The position numbers were made by a program, and so were the translations under genes. From Mixta sp. Marseille-Q2659 (lineage in GTDB: Bacteria > Pseudomonadota > Gammaproteobacteria > Enterobacterales > Enterobacteriaceae), in contig NZ_CALNWY010000010.1 of the NCBI RefSeq assembly GCF_940807255.1, forward strand, positions 62,001-126,000: DNA of 64,000 nucleotides, written 5' to 3'. Positions 48,501 through 60,110 of the stretch are shown here, in pieces (positions within the stretch are counted from its first letter, which is position 1; every line of letters begins with the position of its first letter). A model generated the notes under the pieces. That model had not been told where the DNA came from. It searched no databases and worked only from the letters and a program-made list of their open reading frames with translations.

Positions 48501-49017
48501 CGCCTGCGGTACGGACGATTAAACCCATGCCTTCCGGTAGTTCAAGGGAAGAGAGCGCTTCTTTCAGCTCGGTACGATCGTCGCCTTCAATACGGCGAGA
48601 AATGCCGCCCGCGCGCGGGTTATTCGGCATCAGAACCAGATAGCTGCCAGCCAGGCTGATAAAGGTGGTCAGGGCTGCGCCTTTATTCCCACGTTCTTCT
48701 TTATCGATCTGAACAATAACTTCCTGGCCTTCGCGCAATACATCTTTGATATTAGGACGACCATGAGCGTTGTAGCTGGCGGGGAAATACTCGCGGGAAA
48801 TTTCTTTAAGCGGAAGGAAACCGTGTCGTTCAGCGCCGTAATCAACAAATGCCGCTTCCAGGCTGGGTTCAATGCGGGTGATCTTTCCTTTATAGATGTT
48901 AGCCTTTTTCTGTTCGTGTCCGGGGCTTTCAATATCCAGGTCGTACAGACGTTGTCCATCCACAAGGGCTACACGCAACTCCTCCTGTTGAGTTGCGTTT
49001 ATTAACATTCTTTTCAT
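45590..49017 (-). pseudogene. rne: rne (RNase E), frameshifted near its 3' end
   Basis: RNase E, the essential endonuclease and degradosome scaffold. The catalytic half is intact: [22 protein letters not shown]1 domain (residues 37-120), [13 protein letters not shown] and [10 protein letters not shown] with the metal-binding Asp residues (about 303 and 346), and the Zn-link CPRCSGTGT near 404. Then come the membrane-binding amphipathic helix ([15 protein letters not shown]), Arg-rich RNA-binding stretches and an Ala/Gln/Glu-rich region. Near 46047-46054 one base is missing (GCGTGGAA where GCGGTGGAA is expected): the frame as written stops at 46024 after 997 residues, whereas the last 150 residues, ending in the PNPase-binding ...PRHSDW...FEGKGAAGGH segment, continue in the next frame. 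Corrected length is 1142 residues. Sequencing error or a genuine tail truncation are both possible. Confidence 0.9.
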
Positions 49018-49084
49018 CGTAACGTACTCGTTATTCTTACGTGAGTGACTAAGCTGCGGGCTAAGTAACACTGGACGAAGAATA

Positions 49085-49186
49085 ACCGACGGCCCCGTGT
49101 CTTATCGCTACATCGTCAACCTCACGGTTGTCGGTCGCTCAAGGGGCGCAAAAATCTCGGCAGCCTGTTTTTATAAGGAAAAACAG
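49085..49186 (-). promoter_or_regulatory. Structured rne 5' leader (autoregulatory element)
   Basis: In E. coli the long rne 5' UTR (Rfam rne5) holds hairpins through which RNase E degrades its own mRNA. Here CTGTTTTT/AAAAACAG (49165-49186) forms one hairpin and ACCGAC/GTCGGT (49085-49090 with 49130-49135) encloses CAACC-TCAC-GGTTG (49117-49130) to form another, at comparable distances from the start codon. Confidence 0.6.
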
Positions 49187-49400
49187 CGCTCGGATGAGGG
49201 AACCGCCACTGAATTTACCAGAGAGAGTCAATCCCGTCTTATCGTCCAGGCTGCAACCCGCAGCCCGCTAAATGCCTGATTTCACAATACGTCTTACGCC
49301 ATTGCTGCGTGTATGTGCTATCCGGCAAAATTTCTTAATTCGCTATTTATGGTTTCCTGACGGTAAGGGCTCAGGAGACCGGGTCATTATTCCATTGCTA

Positions 49401-49418
49401 ACCTTGTTATAGCAAGGT
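49401..49418 (-). promoter_or_regulatory. Candidate rne promoter -10 within an inverted repeat
   Basis: On the minus strand the -10-like TATAAC (49411-49406) would start transcription near 49399, giving a leader of about 380 nt, close to the 361 nt known in E. coli. It sits inside the inverted repeat ACCTTG-N6-CAAGGT (49401-49418). Confidence 0.45.
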
Positions 49419-49589
49419 GACTTTTCATTACTGATAAACTTTCTTGCACCATTACGCATTCATTTTGCAGGCTTTTTCACCACCACTACAGAAAATCAGG
49501 AAACAGGCCGCAAAATTGGCGGTGCGTTGTCAGTTAAGCACATAAAAAGAAGTGGCGCTATTATCCGCCACTCATTAGAATCGCCGCCC

Positions 49590-50558
49590 ATGAATATGAA
49601 TACGCCATCAGTACAAATCGTCGCCATCTCCGCTGAAGAAGCGGGGCAGCGTATCGATAATTTTTTGCGCACGCAGCTTAAAGGCGTGCCGAAAAGTATG
49701 ATTTATCGCATTTTGCGTAAAGGTGAAGTGCGGGTGAATAAAAAACGCATTAAGCCTGAATATAAATTGCAGGCTGGTGATGAAGTGCGCATTCCGCCGG
49801 TGCGCGTGGCGGAACGCGAAGAAGCGGCTATTTCGCCTAAACTTGAGCGCATTGCCAGTCTCGCCGATGCCATCCTGTATGAGGATGATTACATCCTGAT
49901 CCTGAATAAGCCTTCCGGGACGGCGGTACATGGCGGCAGCGGCTTAAGTTTCGGCGTCATTGAAGGGCTGCGCGCGTTGCGGCCGGAAGCGCGCTTCCTT
50001 GAACTGGTGCATCGTCTCGACCGTGATACTTCCGGCGTACTGCTGGTGGCGAAAAAGCGCTCAGCGCTGCGATCGCTGCATGAACAGCTGCGCGAAAAGG
50101 GAATGCAAAAGGATTATCTGGCGCTGGTGCGCGGACAGTGGCCGTCGCATCTGAAGACGGTGCAGGCGCCGCTGTTGAAAAATATTTTGCAGAGCGGTGA
50201 GCGCGTTGTACGCGTTAGCGGCGAAGGTAAACCCTCTGAAACTCGTTTTAAAGTAAAAGAGCGCTATGCCCATGCCACACTGGTCAAAGCCAGCCCGGTA
50301 ACCGGACGTACGCATCAGATTCGCGTCCATACGCTGCATGCCGGTCATCCTATCGCGTTTGACGATCGCTACGGCGAGCGGGAGTTTGATAAACAGCTCA
50401 GCGCGACCGGCCTGCATCGGCTGTTTCTGCATGCGGCGGCGTTGACCTTTACCCATCCGCACAGCGGCGACAGAATGCGTATTGAAGCGCCACTGGATGA
50501 CGAGCTTAAAAAATGCCTGGCGGCATTAAGAAAACAGCAGCCGCAGGCTGGCCGCTGA
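49590..50558 (+). CDS. rluC: 23S rRNA pseudouridine(955/2504/2580) synthase
   Basis: A 322-residue RluA-family enzyme. An N-terminal S4 RNA-binding domain (QRIDNFLRTQLKGVPKSMIYRI to GDEVRIPPVRV) precedes the catalytic domain with HRLDRDTSGVLLVAKK, whose Asp near residue 145 is the catalytic one, and GRTHQIRVH near 238. The start at 49590 fits E. coli (eight residues before PSV-type homology); a frame 21 codons longer is rejected. Divergent from rne as in E. coli. Confidence 0.95.
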   Translation: MNMNTPSVQIVAISAEEAGQRIDNFLRTQLKGVPKSMIYRILRKGEVRVNKKRIKPEYKLQAGDEVRIPPVRVAEREEAAISPKLERIASLADAILYEDDYILILNKPSGTAVHGGSGLSFGVIEGLRALRPEARFLELVHRLDRDTSGVLLVAKKRSALRSLHEQLREKGMQKDYLALVRGQWPSHLKTVQAPLLKNILQSGERVVRVSGEGKPSETRFKVKERYAHATLVKASPVTGRTHQIRVHTLHAGHPIAFDDRYGEREFDKQLSATGLHRLFLHAAALTFTHPHSGDRMRIEAPLDDELKKCLAALRKQQPQAGR

Positions 50559-50607
50559 CAGAAATGCATCACTGACAGCGCGGGAGCATACGCGACATCA
50601 GTAAAAG

Positions 50608-50640
50608 CGGGCAGAGGGCGACAGCGTCTTCTGCCCGTTT
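50608..50640. terminator. Terminator between rluC and yceF
   Basis: CGGGCAGA (50608-50615) and TCTGCCCG (50630-50637) form a stem followed by TTTCGCTTTATTT on the plus strand. Confidence 0.75.
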
Positions 50641-50644
50641 CGCT

Positions 50645-51235
50645 TTATTTGTGAGCCGTTAACGGGTTAATGCCCGCCTCGCGTAATAAATCGCACAACG
50701 CTATCAGCGGCAGTCCTATTAATGTATTAGGGTCACGTCCTTCCAGGCGCTCAAAGAGCGTAATGCCTAATCCTTCGCTTTTAAAACTTCCTGCACATTG
50801 CAACGGCTGCTCGATATTCACATAAGCCGTTATTTCCGCTTCGCTCAGCGGGCGAAAATAAACACGAAAGGTTTCATAAAGAGAAAACATTCGTTTTTGT
50901 TCAGCGCAATAAAGCGCCAGGCCAGTATAAAAAGTAATGACTTTACCGCTGGCGGCGCGTAATTGTGCGCGTGCATTTTCTTCAGTGTGAGGCTTGCCGG
51001 TTATTTTTCCATCCAGCACGCAAACCTGATCGGAGCCGATTATCCAGCCGTGTGGATAATTAGCCGCCAGCGCCTGCGCTTTGGCCTTTGCCAGACGTTC
51101 TACCAGCTGCGGCGCCGTTTCATTTGGCAGCGGCGCTTCATCTGTCTCAGGCGCAGCGGTAATAAAAGGAAGGCCCAGTTTATTTAACAACGCCTGACGA
51201 AATGGAGAGGTTGAGGCTAAAATCAGTTGTGTCAT
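50645..51235 (-). CDS. yceF: Maf-family nucleotide pyrophosphatase YceF
   Basis: A 196-residue Maf-fold protein; E. coli YceF hydrolyses 7-methyl-GTP and so clears modified nucleotides. Motifs [12 protein letters not shown] at residues 6-17, GSDQVC near 69 (catalytic Asp), [14 protein letters not shown] and [23 protein letters not shown] are visible. Divergent from yceD. Confidence 0.94.
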   Translation of the reverse strand: MTQLILASTSPFRQALLNKLGLPFITAAPETDEAPLPNETAPQLVERLAKAKAQALAANYPHGWIIGSDQVCVLDGKITGKPHTEENARAQLRAASGKVITFYTGLALYCAEQKRMFSLYETFRVYFRPLSEAEITAYVNIEQPLQCAGSFKSEGLGITLFERLEGRDPNTLIGLPLIALCDLLREAGINPLTAHK

Positions 51236-51377
51236 AAATTTTCAGTTAAAATATAGCGAATCGGATGCAGACATTTTAAACTGTGCGTCGCATTGGATGC
51301 GAATACCAGGTGAAAGATGCTGTTAAACAGCCTTTTTCTTTGACTCTATGTCGTTACAAAGTTAATATGCGCGCCCT

Positions 51378-51899
51378 ATGCAAAAGGTAAAATTACCCCT
51401 GACACTTGATCCGGTTCGTGCCGCTCAAAAACGCCTTGATTACGAAGGTGTGTATGCACCTGAGCAGGTAGAGCGCGTGGCTGATTCTGTTGTCAGTGTG
51501 GACAGTGATGTGCAATGCGTAATGTCGTTTGCCGTTGACAACCAACGCCTGGCCGTTCTGAAAGGAACCGCCGACGTTAGCGTCACGTTGAGCTGCCAGC
51601 GCTGCAACAAACCGTTTGCACATCAGGTTCACGTAACGTATTGCTTCAGTCCGGTCAAAGATGATGACCAGGCAGAAGCGTTACCGGAAGCCTACGAGCC
51701 GATCGAGGTCAACGATTTCGGTGAAATCGATCTGCTGGCGGTGGTGGAAGATGAAATCATCCTCGCCCTGCCTGTAGTTCCGGTGCATGATTCTGAACAC
51801 TGTGAAGTGTCCGACGCGGACATGGTCTTTGGCAAACTGCCTGAAGAGGCGGAGAAACCAAACCCATTCGCCGTATTAGCCAGTTTAAAGCGTAAGTAA
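51378..51899 (+). CDS. yceD: 23S rRNA accumulation protein YceD
   Basis: A 173-residue protein of the DUF177 group, needed for normal 23S rRNA levels in E. coli. The conserved Cys pair in [12 protein letters not shown] and ALPVVPVHD...C are present. Leads the operon yceD-rpmF-plsX-fab, with rpmF 14 bp downstream. Confidence 0.94.
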   Translation: MQKVKLPLTLDPVRAAQKRLDYEGVYAPEQVERVADSVVSVDSDVQCVMSFAVDNQRLAVLKGTADVSVTLSCQRCNKPFAHQVHVTYCFSPVKDDDQAEALPEAYEPIEVNDFGEIDLLAVVEDEIILALPVVPVHDSEHCEVSDADMVFGKLPEEAEKPNPFAVLASLKRK

Positions 51900-51913
51900 T
51901 AGGAGTAAGGTCC

Positions 51914-52084
51914 ATGGCCGTACAACAGAATAAACCAACCCGTTCCAAACGTGGCATGCGTCGTTCTCACGATGCGCTGACCACTTCCACTCTGTCCGTA
52001 GATAAAGTTTCTGGCGAAACTCATCTGCGTCACCACATCACTGCGGATGGCTACTACCGCGGTCGCAAGGTCATCGTTAAGTAA
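51914..52084 (+). CDS. rpmF: 50S ribosomal protein L32
   Basis: A 56-residue basic protein, [20 protein letters not shown] at the start and [13 protein letters not shown] at the end, clearly L32. AGGAGTAAGG precedes the ATG. Together with plsX and fabH it couples ribosome and lipid synthesis genes, as in E. coli. Confidence 0.97.
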   Translation: MAVQQNKPTRSKRGMRRSHDALTTSTLSVDKVSGETHLRHHITADGYYRGRKVIVK

Positions 52085-52110
52085 TTCTTGCGGCAACGCA
52101 AGGCGATACT

Positions 52111-53145
52111 TTGACACGTTTGACCCTGGCCATTGATGCTATGGGCGGGGATTTCGGTCCCTGCGTGACAGTGCCTGCAGCTTTGCAGGCACTGGCCTCA
52201 CATTCGCAACTGCAGCTTCTTCTGATCGGCGATCCCGCCGCTATCACGCCATTACTTGCTAAAGCTGATTCCGCTGTAAAAGGGCGTCTGCAGGTTATCC
52301 CTGCCGAATCGGTTATCGCCAGTGATGCCAGACCCTCTCAGGCTATCCGCCACAGCCGCGGTAGCTCCATGCGCATTGCGCTTGAGCTGGTCAAAGAAGG
52401 CAAAGCGCAAGCGTGCGTCAGCGCCGGTAATACCGGTGCCCTGATGGGGCTGGCGAAACTATTATTAAAACCGCTGGACGGCATTGAACGTCCGGCGTTG
52501 ACGACCGTACTGCCACATCAGCAGCGCGGGAATACTCTGGTGCTGGATCTGGGCGCCAACGTAGAATCTGACAGTGCCATGCTGGTGCAATTTGCCATTA
52601 TGGGTGCGGTGATGGCGGAAGAAGTGCTGGCCATAGAACGACCGCGCGTGGCGCTGCTGAATATCGGCCAGGAAGAAACCAAAGGGCTGAATTCGATTCG
52701 TGAGGCTGCGGAACAGCTCAGGGCGTCGCCGCAAATTAATTATATCGGCTATCTTGAAGGCAACGATTTACTGACCGGCAAGACCGATGTGCTGGTTTGC
52801 GACGGTTTCGTTGGCAATGTCACGCTGAAAACCCTGGAAGGCGTGGTAAGAATGTTCCTTTCGCTGCTGAAATCATCAGGCGAAGGGAAAAAACGGGCAT
52901 GGTGGATGAAGCTGCTGGAGCGCTGGATTAAAAAACGTCTGGCTAAGCGTTTCGGTCATCTGAACCCCGACCAGTATAATGGCGCCTGCCTGTTAGGATT
53001 GCGTGGCACAGTAATTAAAAGCCACGGCGCAGCAAATCAACGTGCTTTTGCAGCAGCGATTGAACAGGCAGAGCAGGCGGTGCGGCGGCAAGTCCCGGAG
53101 CGGATTGCCGCGCGCCTAAAGGCTGTATTAGCCAGGAGTGATTGA
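52111..53145 (+). CDS. plsX: Phosphate acyltransferase PlsX
   Basis: A 344-residue enzyme that makes acyl-phosphate from acyl-ACP, the first step toward phosphatidic acid. [14 protein letters not shown] at the start, [18 protein letters not shown] near 93 and [22 protein letters not shown] near 291 are strongly conserved. The start is TTG at 52111, matching the homologous N-terminus MTRLTLA, with AAGG upstream. Confidence 0.95.
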   Translation: MTRLTLAIDAMGGDFGPCVTVPAALQALASHSQLQLLLIGDPAAITPLLAKADSAVKGRLQVIPAESVIASDARPSQAIRHSRGSSMRIALELVKEGKAQACVSAGNTGALMGLAKLLLKPLDGIERPALTTVLPHQQRGNTLVLDLGANVESDSAMLVQFAIMGAVMAEEVLAIERPRVALLNIGQEETKGLNSIREAAEQLRASPQINYIGYLEGNDLLTGKTDVLVCDGFVGNVTLKTLEGVVRMFLSLLKSSGEGKKRAWWMKLLERWIKKRLAKRFGHLNPDQYNGACLLGLRGTVIKSHGAANQRAFAAAIEQAEQAVRRQVPERIAARLKAVLARSD

Positions 53146-53151
53146 GCGGAC

Positions 53152-54105
53152 ATGTATACCAAAATAATCGGTACGGGCAGCTATCTGCCCGCTCAGGTGC
53201 GGACTAACGCCGATCTGGAAAAAATGGTCGAAACGACGGACGAGTGGATTGTTACCCGTACCGGCATTCGTGAACGACGTATCGCAGCACCTGATGAAAC
53301 CGTAGCGACCATGGGTTTTCAGGCGGCTGAACGCGCGCTGGAAATGGCGGGCGTGGATAAAAACGATATTGGTCTGATTATCGTTGCCACCACATCAGGC
53401 AGCCATGCTTTCCCCAGCTCAGCCTGTATGATCCAGAATATGCTGGAGATCAAAGACTGCGCGGCCTTCGACCTGGCTGCTGCCTGCGCTGGTTTCACCT
53501 ACGGCCTGAGCGTTGCCGATCAATACATTAAAAACGGCGCGGTCAAACATGCGCTGGTGATCGGCGCCGATGTGCTGGCGCGTACGCTCGATCCCAACGA
53601 TCGCGGCACGATTATTCTTTTTGGCGATGGCGCTGGCGCCGTCGTGCTTTCCGCCAGCGAAGAACCTGGCATTATCTCTACTCATCTGCATGCTGATGGC
53701 CGCTACGGTCAGTTGCTGACGCTGCCTTATCACGATCGCGCACAGCCTGACCAGCCTGCCTGGCTCACCATGTCCGGCAACGAAGTGTTCAAAGTTGCGG
53801 TTACCGAACTGGCGCATATCGTTGACGAAACGCTGTCAGCCAATAACCTGGAACGCTCCGAGATCGACTGGCTGGTGCCGCATCAGGCTAACCTGCGCAT
53901 CATCAGCGCAACGGCGAAAAAGCTGGGCATGGGTATGGATAAAGTGGTCGTTACGCTCGATCGCCACGGCAATACTTCCGCAGCCTCCGTTCCCGCCGCG
54001 CTGGACGAAGCGGTGCGCGATGGCCGTATTAAACCCGGACAGCTGGTGCTGCTGGAGGCTTTCGGCGGCGGTTTCACCTGGGGCTCGGCGCTGGTTCGTT
54101 TTTAA
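53152..54105 (+). CDS. fabH: Beta-ketoacyl-ACP synthase III
   Basis: A 317-residue condensing enzyme that starts fatty acid synthesis from acetyl-CoA and malonyl-ACP. The catalytic triad is visible: Cys in [13 protein letters not shown] near 112, His in VPHQANLRI near 244 and Asn in [10 protein letters not shown] near 274. It starts six bases after the plsX stop. Confidence 0.97.
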   Translation: MYTKIIGTGSYLPAQVRTNADLEKMVETTDEWIVTRTGIRERRIAAPDETVATMGFQAAERALEMAGVDKNDIGLIIVATTSGSHAFPSSACMIQNMLEIKDCAAFDLAAACAGFTYGLSVADQYIKNGAVKHALVIGADVLARTLDPNDRGTIILFGDGAGAVVLSASEEPGIISTHLHADGRYGQLLTLPYHDRAQPDQPAWLTMSGNEVFKVAVTELAHIVDETLSANNLERSEIDWLVPHQANLRIISATAKKLGMGMDKVVVTLDRHGNTSAASVPAALDEAVRDGRIKPGQLVLLEAFGGGFTWGSALVRF

Positions 54106-54120
54106 TCGAAGGAACAGAAG

Positions 54121-55050
54121 ATGACGCAATTTGCAATGGTTTTTCCGGGGCAGGGTTCCCAAACCGTTGGCATGCTGGCCGAGCTGGCTGCGGACAATCC
54201 CATTATTGAAGCGACGTTTAAAGAAGCTTCTGATGCTTTAGGTTACGATCTTTGGCAGCTGACGCAGCAGGGTCCGGCAGAAGAATTAAATAAAACCTGG
54301 CAAACGCAGCCTGCGCTGCTGGCCGCTTCGGTAGCGATCTTCCGTCTGTGGCAGCAAAAGGGCGGTCAGACGCCATCAATGATGGCCGGGCACAGTCTGG
54401 GTGAATATTCGGCGCTGGTTTGTGCTGGCGTGCTGGACTTCGCTGAGGCGATCAAACTGGTAGAACTGCGCGGTAAGCTGATGCAGGAAGCGGTACCGGC
54501 AGGCACCGGCGCGATGCAGGCGATTATCGGCCTGGATGACGCCGCTATCCGCCAGGCGTGCGAAGAAGCGGCTCAGGGCCAGGTTGTCTCTCCGGTCAAC
54601 TTCAACTCGCCGGGGCAGGTTGTTATCGCCGGTAATAAAGAGGCGGTTGAACGTGCAGGCGCAGCCTGTAAAGCCGCAGGCGCGAAGCGTGCGCTGCCGC
54701 TGCCGGTCAGCGTACCTTCCCACTGCGCATTGATGAAGCCAGCGGCGGAAAAACTGGCAGTTGCGCTGGAAAAAGTGACTTTTAACGCACCAGCCTTACC
54801 GGTTGTAAATAATGTTGATGTAAAATGCGAAACCTCGCCGGAAGCCATCCGCAGCGCGCTGGTACGTCAGCTCTACAGCCCGGTGCGCTGGACAGAGTGC
54901 GTAGAATTTATGGCGGCGCAAGGCGTAACTTCGCTGCTGGAAGTCGGTCCGGGTAAAGTCCTGACGGGCCTGACGAAACGTATTGTTGACACCCTGACAG
55001 CCTCGGCGGTAAACGATCCCGCCAGCCTGGCAGCGGCGCTTGAACAATAA
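54121..55050 (+). CDS. fabD: Malonyl-CoA:ACP transacylase
   Basis: A 309-residue transacylase that loads malonate on ACP. FPGQGSQ at residues 8-14, the nucleophile Ser in GHSLGEYSALV near 92, and His in SVPSHCALM near 201 are present. GAAGGAAC precedes the ATG. Confidence 0.97.
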   Translation: MTQFAMVFPGQGSQTVGMLAELAADNPIIEATFKEASDALGYDLWQLTQQGPAEELNKTWQTQPALLAASVAIFRLWQQKGGQTPSMMAGHSLGEYSALVCAGVLDFAEAIKLVELRGKLMQEAVPAGTGAMQAIIGLDDAAIRQACEEAAQGQVVSPVNFNSPGQVVIAGNKEAVERAGAACKAAGAKRALPLPVSVPSHCALMKPAAEKLAVALEKVTFNAPALPVVNNVDVKCETSPEAIRSALVRQLYSPVRWTECVEFMAAQGVTSLLEVGPGKVLTGLTKRIVDTLTASAVNDPASLAAALEQ

Positions 55051-55062
55051 CAGAGGATAAAA

Positions 55063-55797
55063 ATGAGCTTCGAAGGAAAAATTGCCCTGGTAACCGGCGC
55101 CAGCCGTGGTATTGGCCGCGCTATTGCGGAAACCCTGGTGGCGCGCGGTGCGAAAGTGATTGGCACAGCAACCAGTCAGAGCGGCGCAGATGCAATTAGC
55201 GCCTACCTGGGAGATAACGGTAAAGGTTTGCTGCTGAACGTTACCGATCCGGCGTCAATTGAGAGCGTACTGGAAAATATCCGCGCTGAATTTGGCGAGG
55301 TGGATATTTTAGTCAATAATGCTGGCATTACGCGTGATAATCTCCTGATGCGCATGAAGGACGATGAGTGGCAGTCCATTCTGGACACCAATCTGACCTC
55401 CGTATTCCGCTTGTCCAAAGCGGTTATGCGCGCCATGATGAAAAAACGCGTGGGCCGTATCATTACCATCGGTTCCGTTGTTGGTACGATGGGTAATGCG
55501 GGCCAGGCAAACTACGCGGCAGCAAAAGCGGGTTTGATCGGCTTCAGCAAGTCACTGGCGCGAGAAGTTGCGTCACGTGGTATTACCGTTAACGTCGTGG
55601 CTCCCGGTTTCATTGAGACCGACATGACGCGCGCGTTGAGCGACGATCAGCGCGCTGGCATTCTGGCGGAAGTCCCGGCGGGTCGTCTTGGCGACGCGCA
55701 GGAAATCGCCAATGCCGTTGCATTTTTAGCCTCTGACGAGGCAGCGTACATCACTGGTGAGACGCTGCATGTCAATGGCGGAATGTACATGGTCTGA
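55063..55797 (+). CDS. fabG: 3-oxoacyl-ACP reductase
   Basis: A 244-residue short-chain dehydrogenase that reduces beta-ketoacyl-ACP with NADPH. TGASRGIGRAIAETL at 12-26, NNAGITRDNLLMRMK near 86, catalytic Ser in GSVVGTMGNAGQANYAAAKAG with Tyr and Lys near 151 and 155. Follows fabD by 12 bp. Confidence 0.97.
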   Translation: MSFEGKIALVTGASRGIGRAIAETLVARGAKVIGTATSQSGADAISAYLGDNGKGLLLNVTDPASIESVLENIRAEFGEVDILVNNAGITRDNLLMRMKDDEWQSILDTNLTSVFRLSKAVMRAMMKKRVGRIITIGSVVGTMGNAGQANYAAAKAGLIGFSKSLAREVASRGITVNVVAPGFIETDMTRALSDDQRAGILAEVPAGRLGDAQEIANAVAFLASDEAAYITGETLHVNGGMYMV

Positions 55798-55951
55798 TAA
55801 TTACGAAAATTATTTGCGTTAATTGCGGTAATAGCCGCAAAATAGCGTGAAATCGTGGTTGGACCAGCCGGGATTGAGTTGCATCTTTTCCAACTTTTTA
55901 TACACTACGAAAACCATCGCGAAAGCGAGTTTTGATAGGAAATTTAATAGT

Positions 55952-56188
55952 ATGAGCACTATCGAAGAACGCGTTAAGAAAATCATCTCCGAGCAGCTTG
56001 GCGTTAAGCAGGAAGAAGTCACCAACGAAAAATCTTTCGTTGAAGATCTTGGCGCTGATTCTCTTGATACCGTTGAGCTGGTAATGGCTCTGGAAGAAGA
56101 GTTTGATACTGAGATTCCGGACGAAGAAGCTGAGAAGATCACTACCGTTCAGGCAGCCATTGATTATATCAATAGCCATCAGGCCTAA
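55952..56188 (+). CDS. acpP: Acyl carrier protein
   Basis: A 78-residue acidic [20 protein letters not shown]..., with phosphopantetheine site Ser37 in [18 protein letters not shown]. The start at 55952 is fixed by identity to E. coli; the upstream 150 bp contain TTGCAT (55879-55884) and TACACT (55901-55906), a likely own promoter allowing high expression. Confidence 0.98.
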   Translation: MSTIEERVKKIISEQLGVKQEEVTNEKSFVEDLGADSLDTVELVMALEEEFDTEIPDEEAEKITTVQAAIDYINSHQA

Positions 56189-56198
56189 TGAACTACCA

Positions 56199-56229
56199 TC
56201 AGGCGGTCACTTGACCGCCTGAGTTTTTT
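56199..56229 (+). terminator. Terminator after acpP
   Basis: TCAGGCGGTCA (56199-56209) and TGACCGCCTGA (56212-56222) form a stem followed by GTTTTTT; probably partial, allowing some read-through to fabF. Confidence 0.88.
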
Positions 56230-56244
56230 GATCGCCCCACATAG

Positions 56245-57516
<1,272 letters not shown>

Positions 57517-57533
57517 AGGTATCATTGCTGATT

Positions 57534-57560
57534 AAAGGCCCGCCTTGCGGGCCTTTTTTA
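57534..57560 (+). terminator. Terminator after fabF
   Basis: AAAGGCCCGC-CTT-GCGGGCCTTT followed by TTT. Confidence 0.9.
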
Positions 57561-57649
57561 CATCTGGACTGTTCAGGGCCGGCGACAGATGTCAGCAAGG
57601 CAAGAGCGCGGTAAGCTTATGCCCGTGATGTCAGGAAGCGAGCATTAAA

Positions 57650-58453
57650 ATGATTTGGATTAATGGTGTACCTCAGCAGCAGATTGCGGTCAGCGATCGC
57701 GCTTTACATTATGGCGATGGCTGTTTTACTACGGCTCGCCTGCAGCATGGCGTTATCAACTGGCTGGATGCGCATCTTCAGCGACTCCAGGAAGCCACTT
57801 CCGCATTAATGATCGATGGCATTGACTGGGTTTCATTAAAAGCAGAGATGTTGAATGCGGCTGCAAGTTGGCCGCAGGCGGAAGGCGTAGTGAAAGTTAT
57901 CCTGTCACGCGGCTCTGGCGGACGCGGCTACAGCGGAGCCGCCTGTCATCAGCCCGTAAGGCTGATCATGCTTTCTGCCGCACCGACGCACTATACAGCG
58001 CTGCGGGAAAGCGGCGTCCGGTTGAAAACCAGCCCCGTCCAACTCGGTATTAATCCCCGGCTGGCCGGCATTAAACATCTCAACCGGCTGGAGCAGGTAT
58101 TGATCCGTACAGAGCTTGAGCAGAGCGGGGCGGATGAAGCGCTGGTGCTTGACACCGAGGGGCGGCTGGTGGAATGCTGTGCGGCTAATTTATTCTGGCG
58201 CAAAGAAAACCGGCTGTTTACCCCCGATCTGAGCGGTGCAGGCGTCAACGGTATTATGCGCAGGCAGGTAATGAAACTGGCGGGGCTGCACGGCTATCGT
58301 TGTCAGGAAGTACGCGAACAGCCCCAGACGCTGGCGGATGCGGAGGAAGTATTTATTTCCAATGCGCTGATGCCCTTGCTGCCGGTACGTCAGATAGATA
58401 GCTGGCACTATCACTCGCGCACGCTTTATCAGCTGCTGCTGCCAGATTGTTAA
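57650..58453 (+). CDS. pabC: Aminodeoxychorismate lyase
   Basis: A 267-residue PLP fold-type IV enzyme that makes p-aminobenzoate from aminodeoxychorismate for folate. MIWINGVPQQQIAVSDRALHYGDG marks the N-terminus; the PLP Lys is in GIKHLNRLEQVL near 142; EEVFISNALMPLLPV is near the end. Starts a unit with mltG, tmk, holB and ycfH. Confidence 0.94.
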   Translation: MIWINGVPQQQIAVSDRALHYGDGCFTTARLQHGVINWLDAHLQRLQEATSALMIDGIDWVSLKAEMLNAAASWPQAEGVVKVILSRGSGGRGYSGAACHQPVRLIMLSAAPTHYTALRESGVRLKTSPVQLGINPRLAGIKHLNRLEQVLIRTELEQSGADEALVLDTEGRLVECCAANLFWRKENRLFTPDLSGAGVNGIMRRQVMKLAGLHGYRCQEVREQPQTLADAEEVFISNALMPLLPVRQIDSWHYHSRTLYQLLLPDC

Positions 58454-58465
58454 AATGGATTAATC

Positions 58466-59488
58466 ATGACCCGTAAAACAAAAATTTTTGCGACCGTAGC
58501 GCTGATCATCATCGCTGCCGCCGCCGTTTGTTACTGGCAGGTGCGTCAGTTTGCTGCCTCGCCGTTAACCATTACCCAGGAAAAAATATTTACCCTGCCT
58601 GCCGGCACCGGGCGCGTCGCGCTGGAAGCGCAGCTGGAAAGCCAGCATATCGTCAAGCCGTCGCCGTGGTTTGGCGTACTGCTGAAGCTGGAGCCGGAGC
58701 TGGCGAAATTTAAAGCGGGAACCTATCGTCTCGACACAGGCATGAATGTGCGTCAGCTATTGACGCTGCTGGCCAGCGGTAAAGAGGCGCAGTTTCCGGT
58801 GCGATTCACCGAGGGGACTCGCTTGCAGGATGTCCTGCACGAATTGCGCAGCTCGCCGTGGATTAAACATACCCTGAAAGACGATCGGCCAGAAACGGTC
58901 GCAGCTGCCCTGAAGCTGAAAGAGGGCGAAAGCCTTGAAGGCTGGCTGTGGCCTGATACCTGGCTTTATACCGCCAATACTACCGATGTTGCGCTGCTGC
59001 AACGTGCGCACCAGCGTATGAAAACGGAAGTCGCCAGGATCTGGCAGGAACGGATGCCCGATCTGCCTTATAAAACGCCGAATGACTTAGTCACCATGGC
59101 TTCTATTATTGAAAAAGAGACGGCGGTCAGCGACGAGCGCACAAAAGTTGCCTCGGTCTTTATCAATCGTCTGCGTACCGGCATGCGTCTGCAAACCGAT
59201 CCGACCGTTATTTACGGCATGGGTGAGAGCTACAACGGCGCCCTGACGCGCAAGGATCTGGAAACGCCGACGCCTTACAACACCTATACCATCAACGGCC
59301 TGCCGCCAGGGCCTATCGCTTTACCGGGCAAAGCCTCGCTGGAAGCGGCGGCGCATCCGGTCAAAAGCAATTACCTCTATTTTGTTGCGGACGGAAAGGG
59401 CGGGCATACGTTTACCACTAACCTGGCCAGCCATAACCGGGCCGTGCAGGCCTGGCGCATGACAATAAAGGAAAAAAATGAACGCTAA
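58466..59488 (+). CDS. mltG: Endolytic murein transglycosylase MltG
   Basis: A 340-residue inner-membrane enzyme that cuts nascent peptidoglycan strands and sets chain length. One N-terminal membrane segment (about residues 7-25), a LysM-like domain, and the YceG catalytic region with [20 protein letters not shown] (catalytic Glu near 217) and [14 protein letters not shown]. It overlaps tmk by 11 bp. Confidence 0.95.
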   Translation: MTRKTKIFATVALIIIAAAAVCYWQVRQFAASPLTITQEKIFTLPAGTGRVALEAQLESQHIVKPSPWFGVLLKLEPELAKFKAGTYRLDTGMNVRQLLTLLASGKEAQFPVRFTEGTRLQDVLHELRSSPWIKHTLKDDRPETVAAALKLKEGESLEGWLWPDTWLYTANTTDVALLQRAHQRMKTEVARIWQERMPDLPYKTPNDLVTMASIIEKETAVSDERTKVASVFINRLRTGMRLQTDPTVIYGMGESYNGALTRKDLETPTPYNTYTINGLPPGPIALPGKASLEAAAHPVKSNYLYFVADGKGGHTFTTNLASHNRAVQAWRMTIKEKNER

Positions 59489-60110
59489 GTTTATTGTGAT
59501 CGAAGGCCTGGAAGGCGCAGGAAAAACTACGGCGCGCGACTGCATTGTTGAGCAGCTGCGCGAACAGGGCATTACCGATATTGTCTTTACCCGCGAGCCG
59601 GGCGGTACGCCGCTGGCAGAAAAGCTGCGTGAGCTGATCAAGCAGGGACTGGACGGGGAAAAAATTACCGATAAAGCGGAGCTGCTGATGCTCTATGCCG
59701 CACGCGTGCAGCTGGTGGAAACGGTCATCAAACCGGCACTGGCGCGCGGTGCCTGGGTGGTAGGCGATCGGCACGATCTCTCTTCGCAAGCTTATCAGGG
59801 CGGCGGCCGCGGCATCGATCGCCAGTTGATGGAAACGTTGCGTGACACGGTGCTGGGCGATTTCCGCCCTCATTTAACTCTCTATCTTGATGTCACGCCG
59901 GAAATCGGCCTGCAGCGCGCACGCGCGCGCGGTGAGCTGGATCGCATCGAGCAGGAGTCGCTGGCCTTTTTTGCGCGCGCCCGTCAGCGTTATCTGGAAC
60001 TGGCCGCCAGCGATGATTCTATACAAACTATTGATGCGACTCAGCCGCTGGCAGATGTGACAGTGTCACTTAAACAGGTCATGCGTAGCTGGCTGATGGA
60101 GCAGCGCTAA
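59478..60110 (+). CDS. tmk: Thymidylate kinase
   Basis: A 210-residue dTMP kinase. P-loop [10 protein letters not shown] at 9-18, [16 protein letters not shown] near 36 with the DR(E)PGG-type motif, [17 protein letters not shown] near 95 and LID residues [13 protein letters not shown]. Stop overlaps the holB start by one base (TAATG). Confidence 0.95.
   Translation: MNAKFIVIEGLEGAGKTTARDCIVEQLREQGITDIVFTREPGGTPLAEKLRELIKQGLDGEKITDKAELLMLYAARVQLVETVIKPALARGAWVVGDRHDLSSQAYQGGGRGIDRQLMETLRDTVLGDFRPHLTLYLDVTPEIGLQRARARGELDRIEQESLAFFARARQRYLELAASDDSIQTIDATQPLADVTVSLKQVMRSWLMEQR

Larger units (their letters stand above)
49018..49589. other. 572-bp divergent region between rne and rluC
   Basis: It holds the rne leader (about 380 nt), the rne promoter candidate and, at the right, the rluC upstream region. 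No coding gene seen. Confidence 0.6.
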
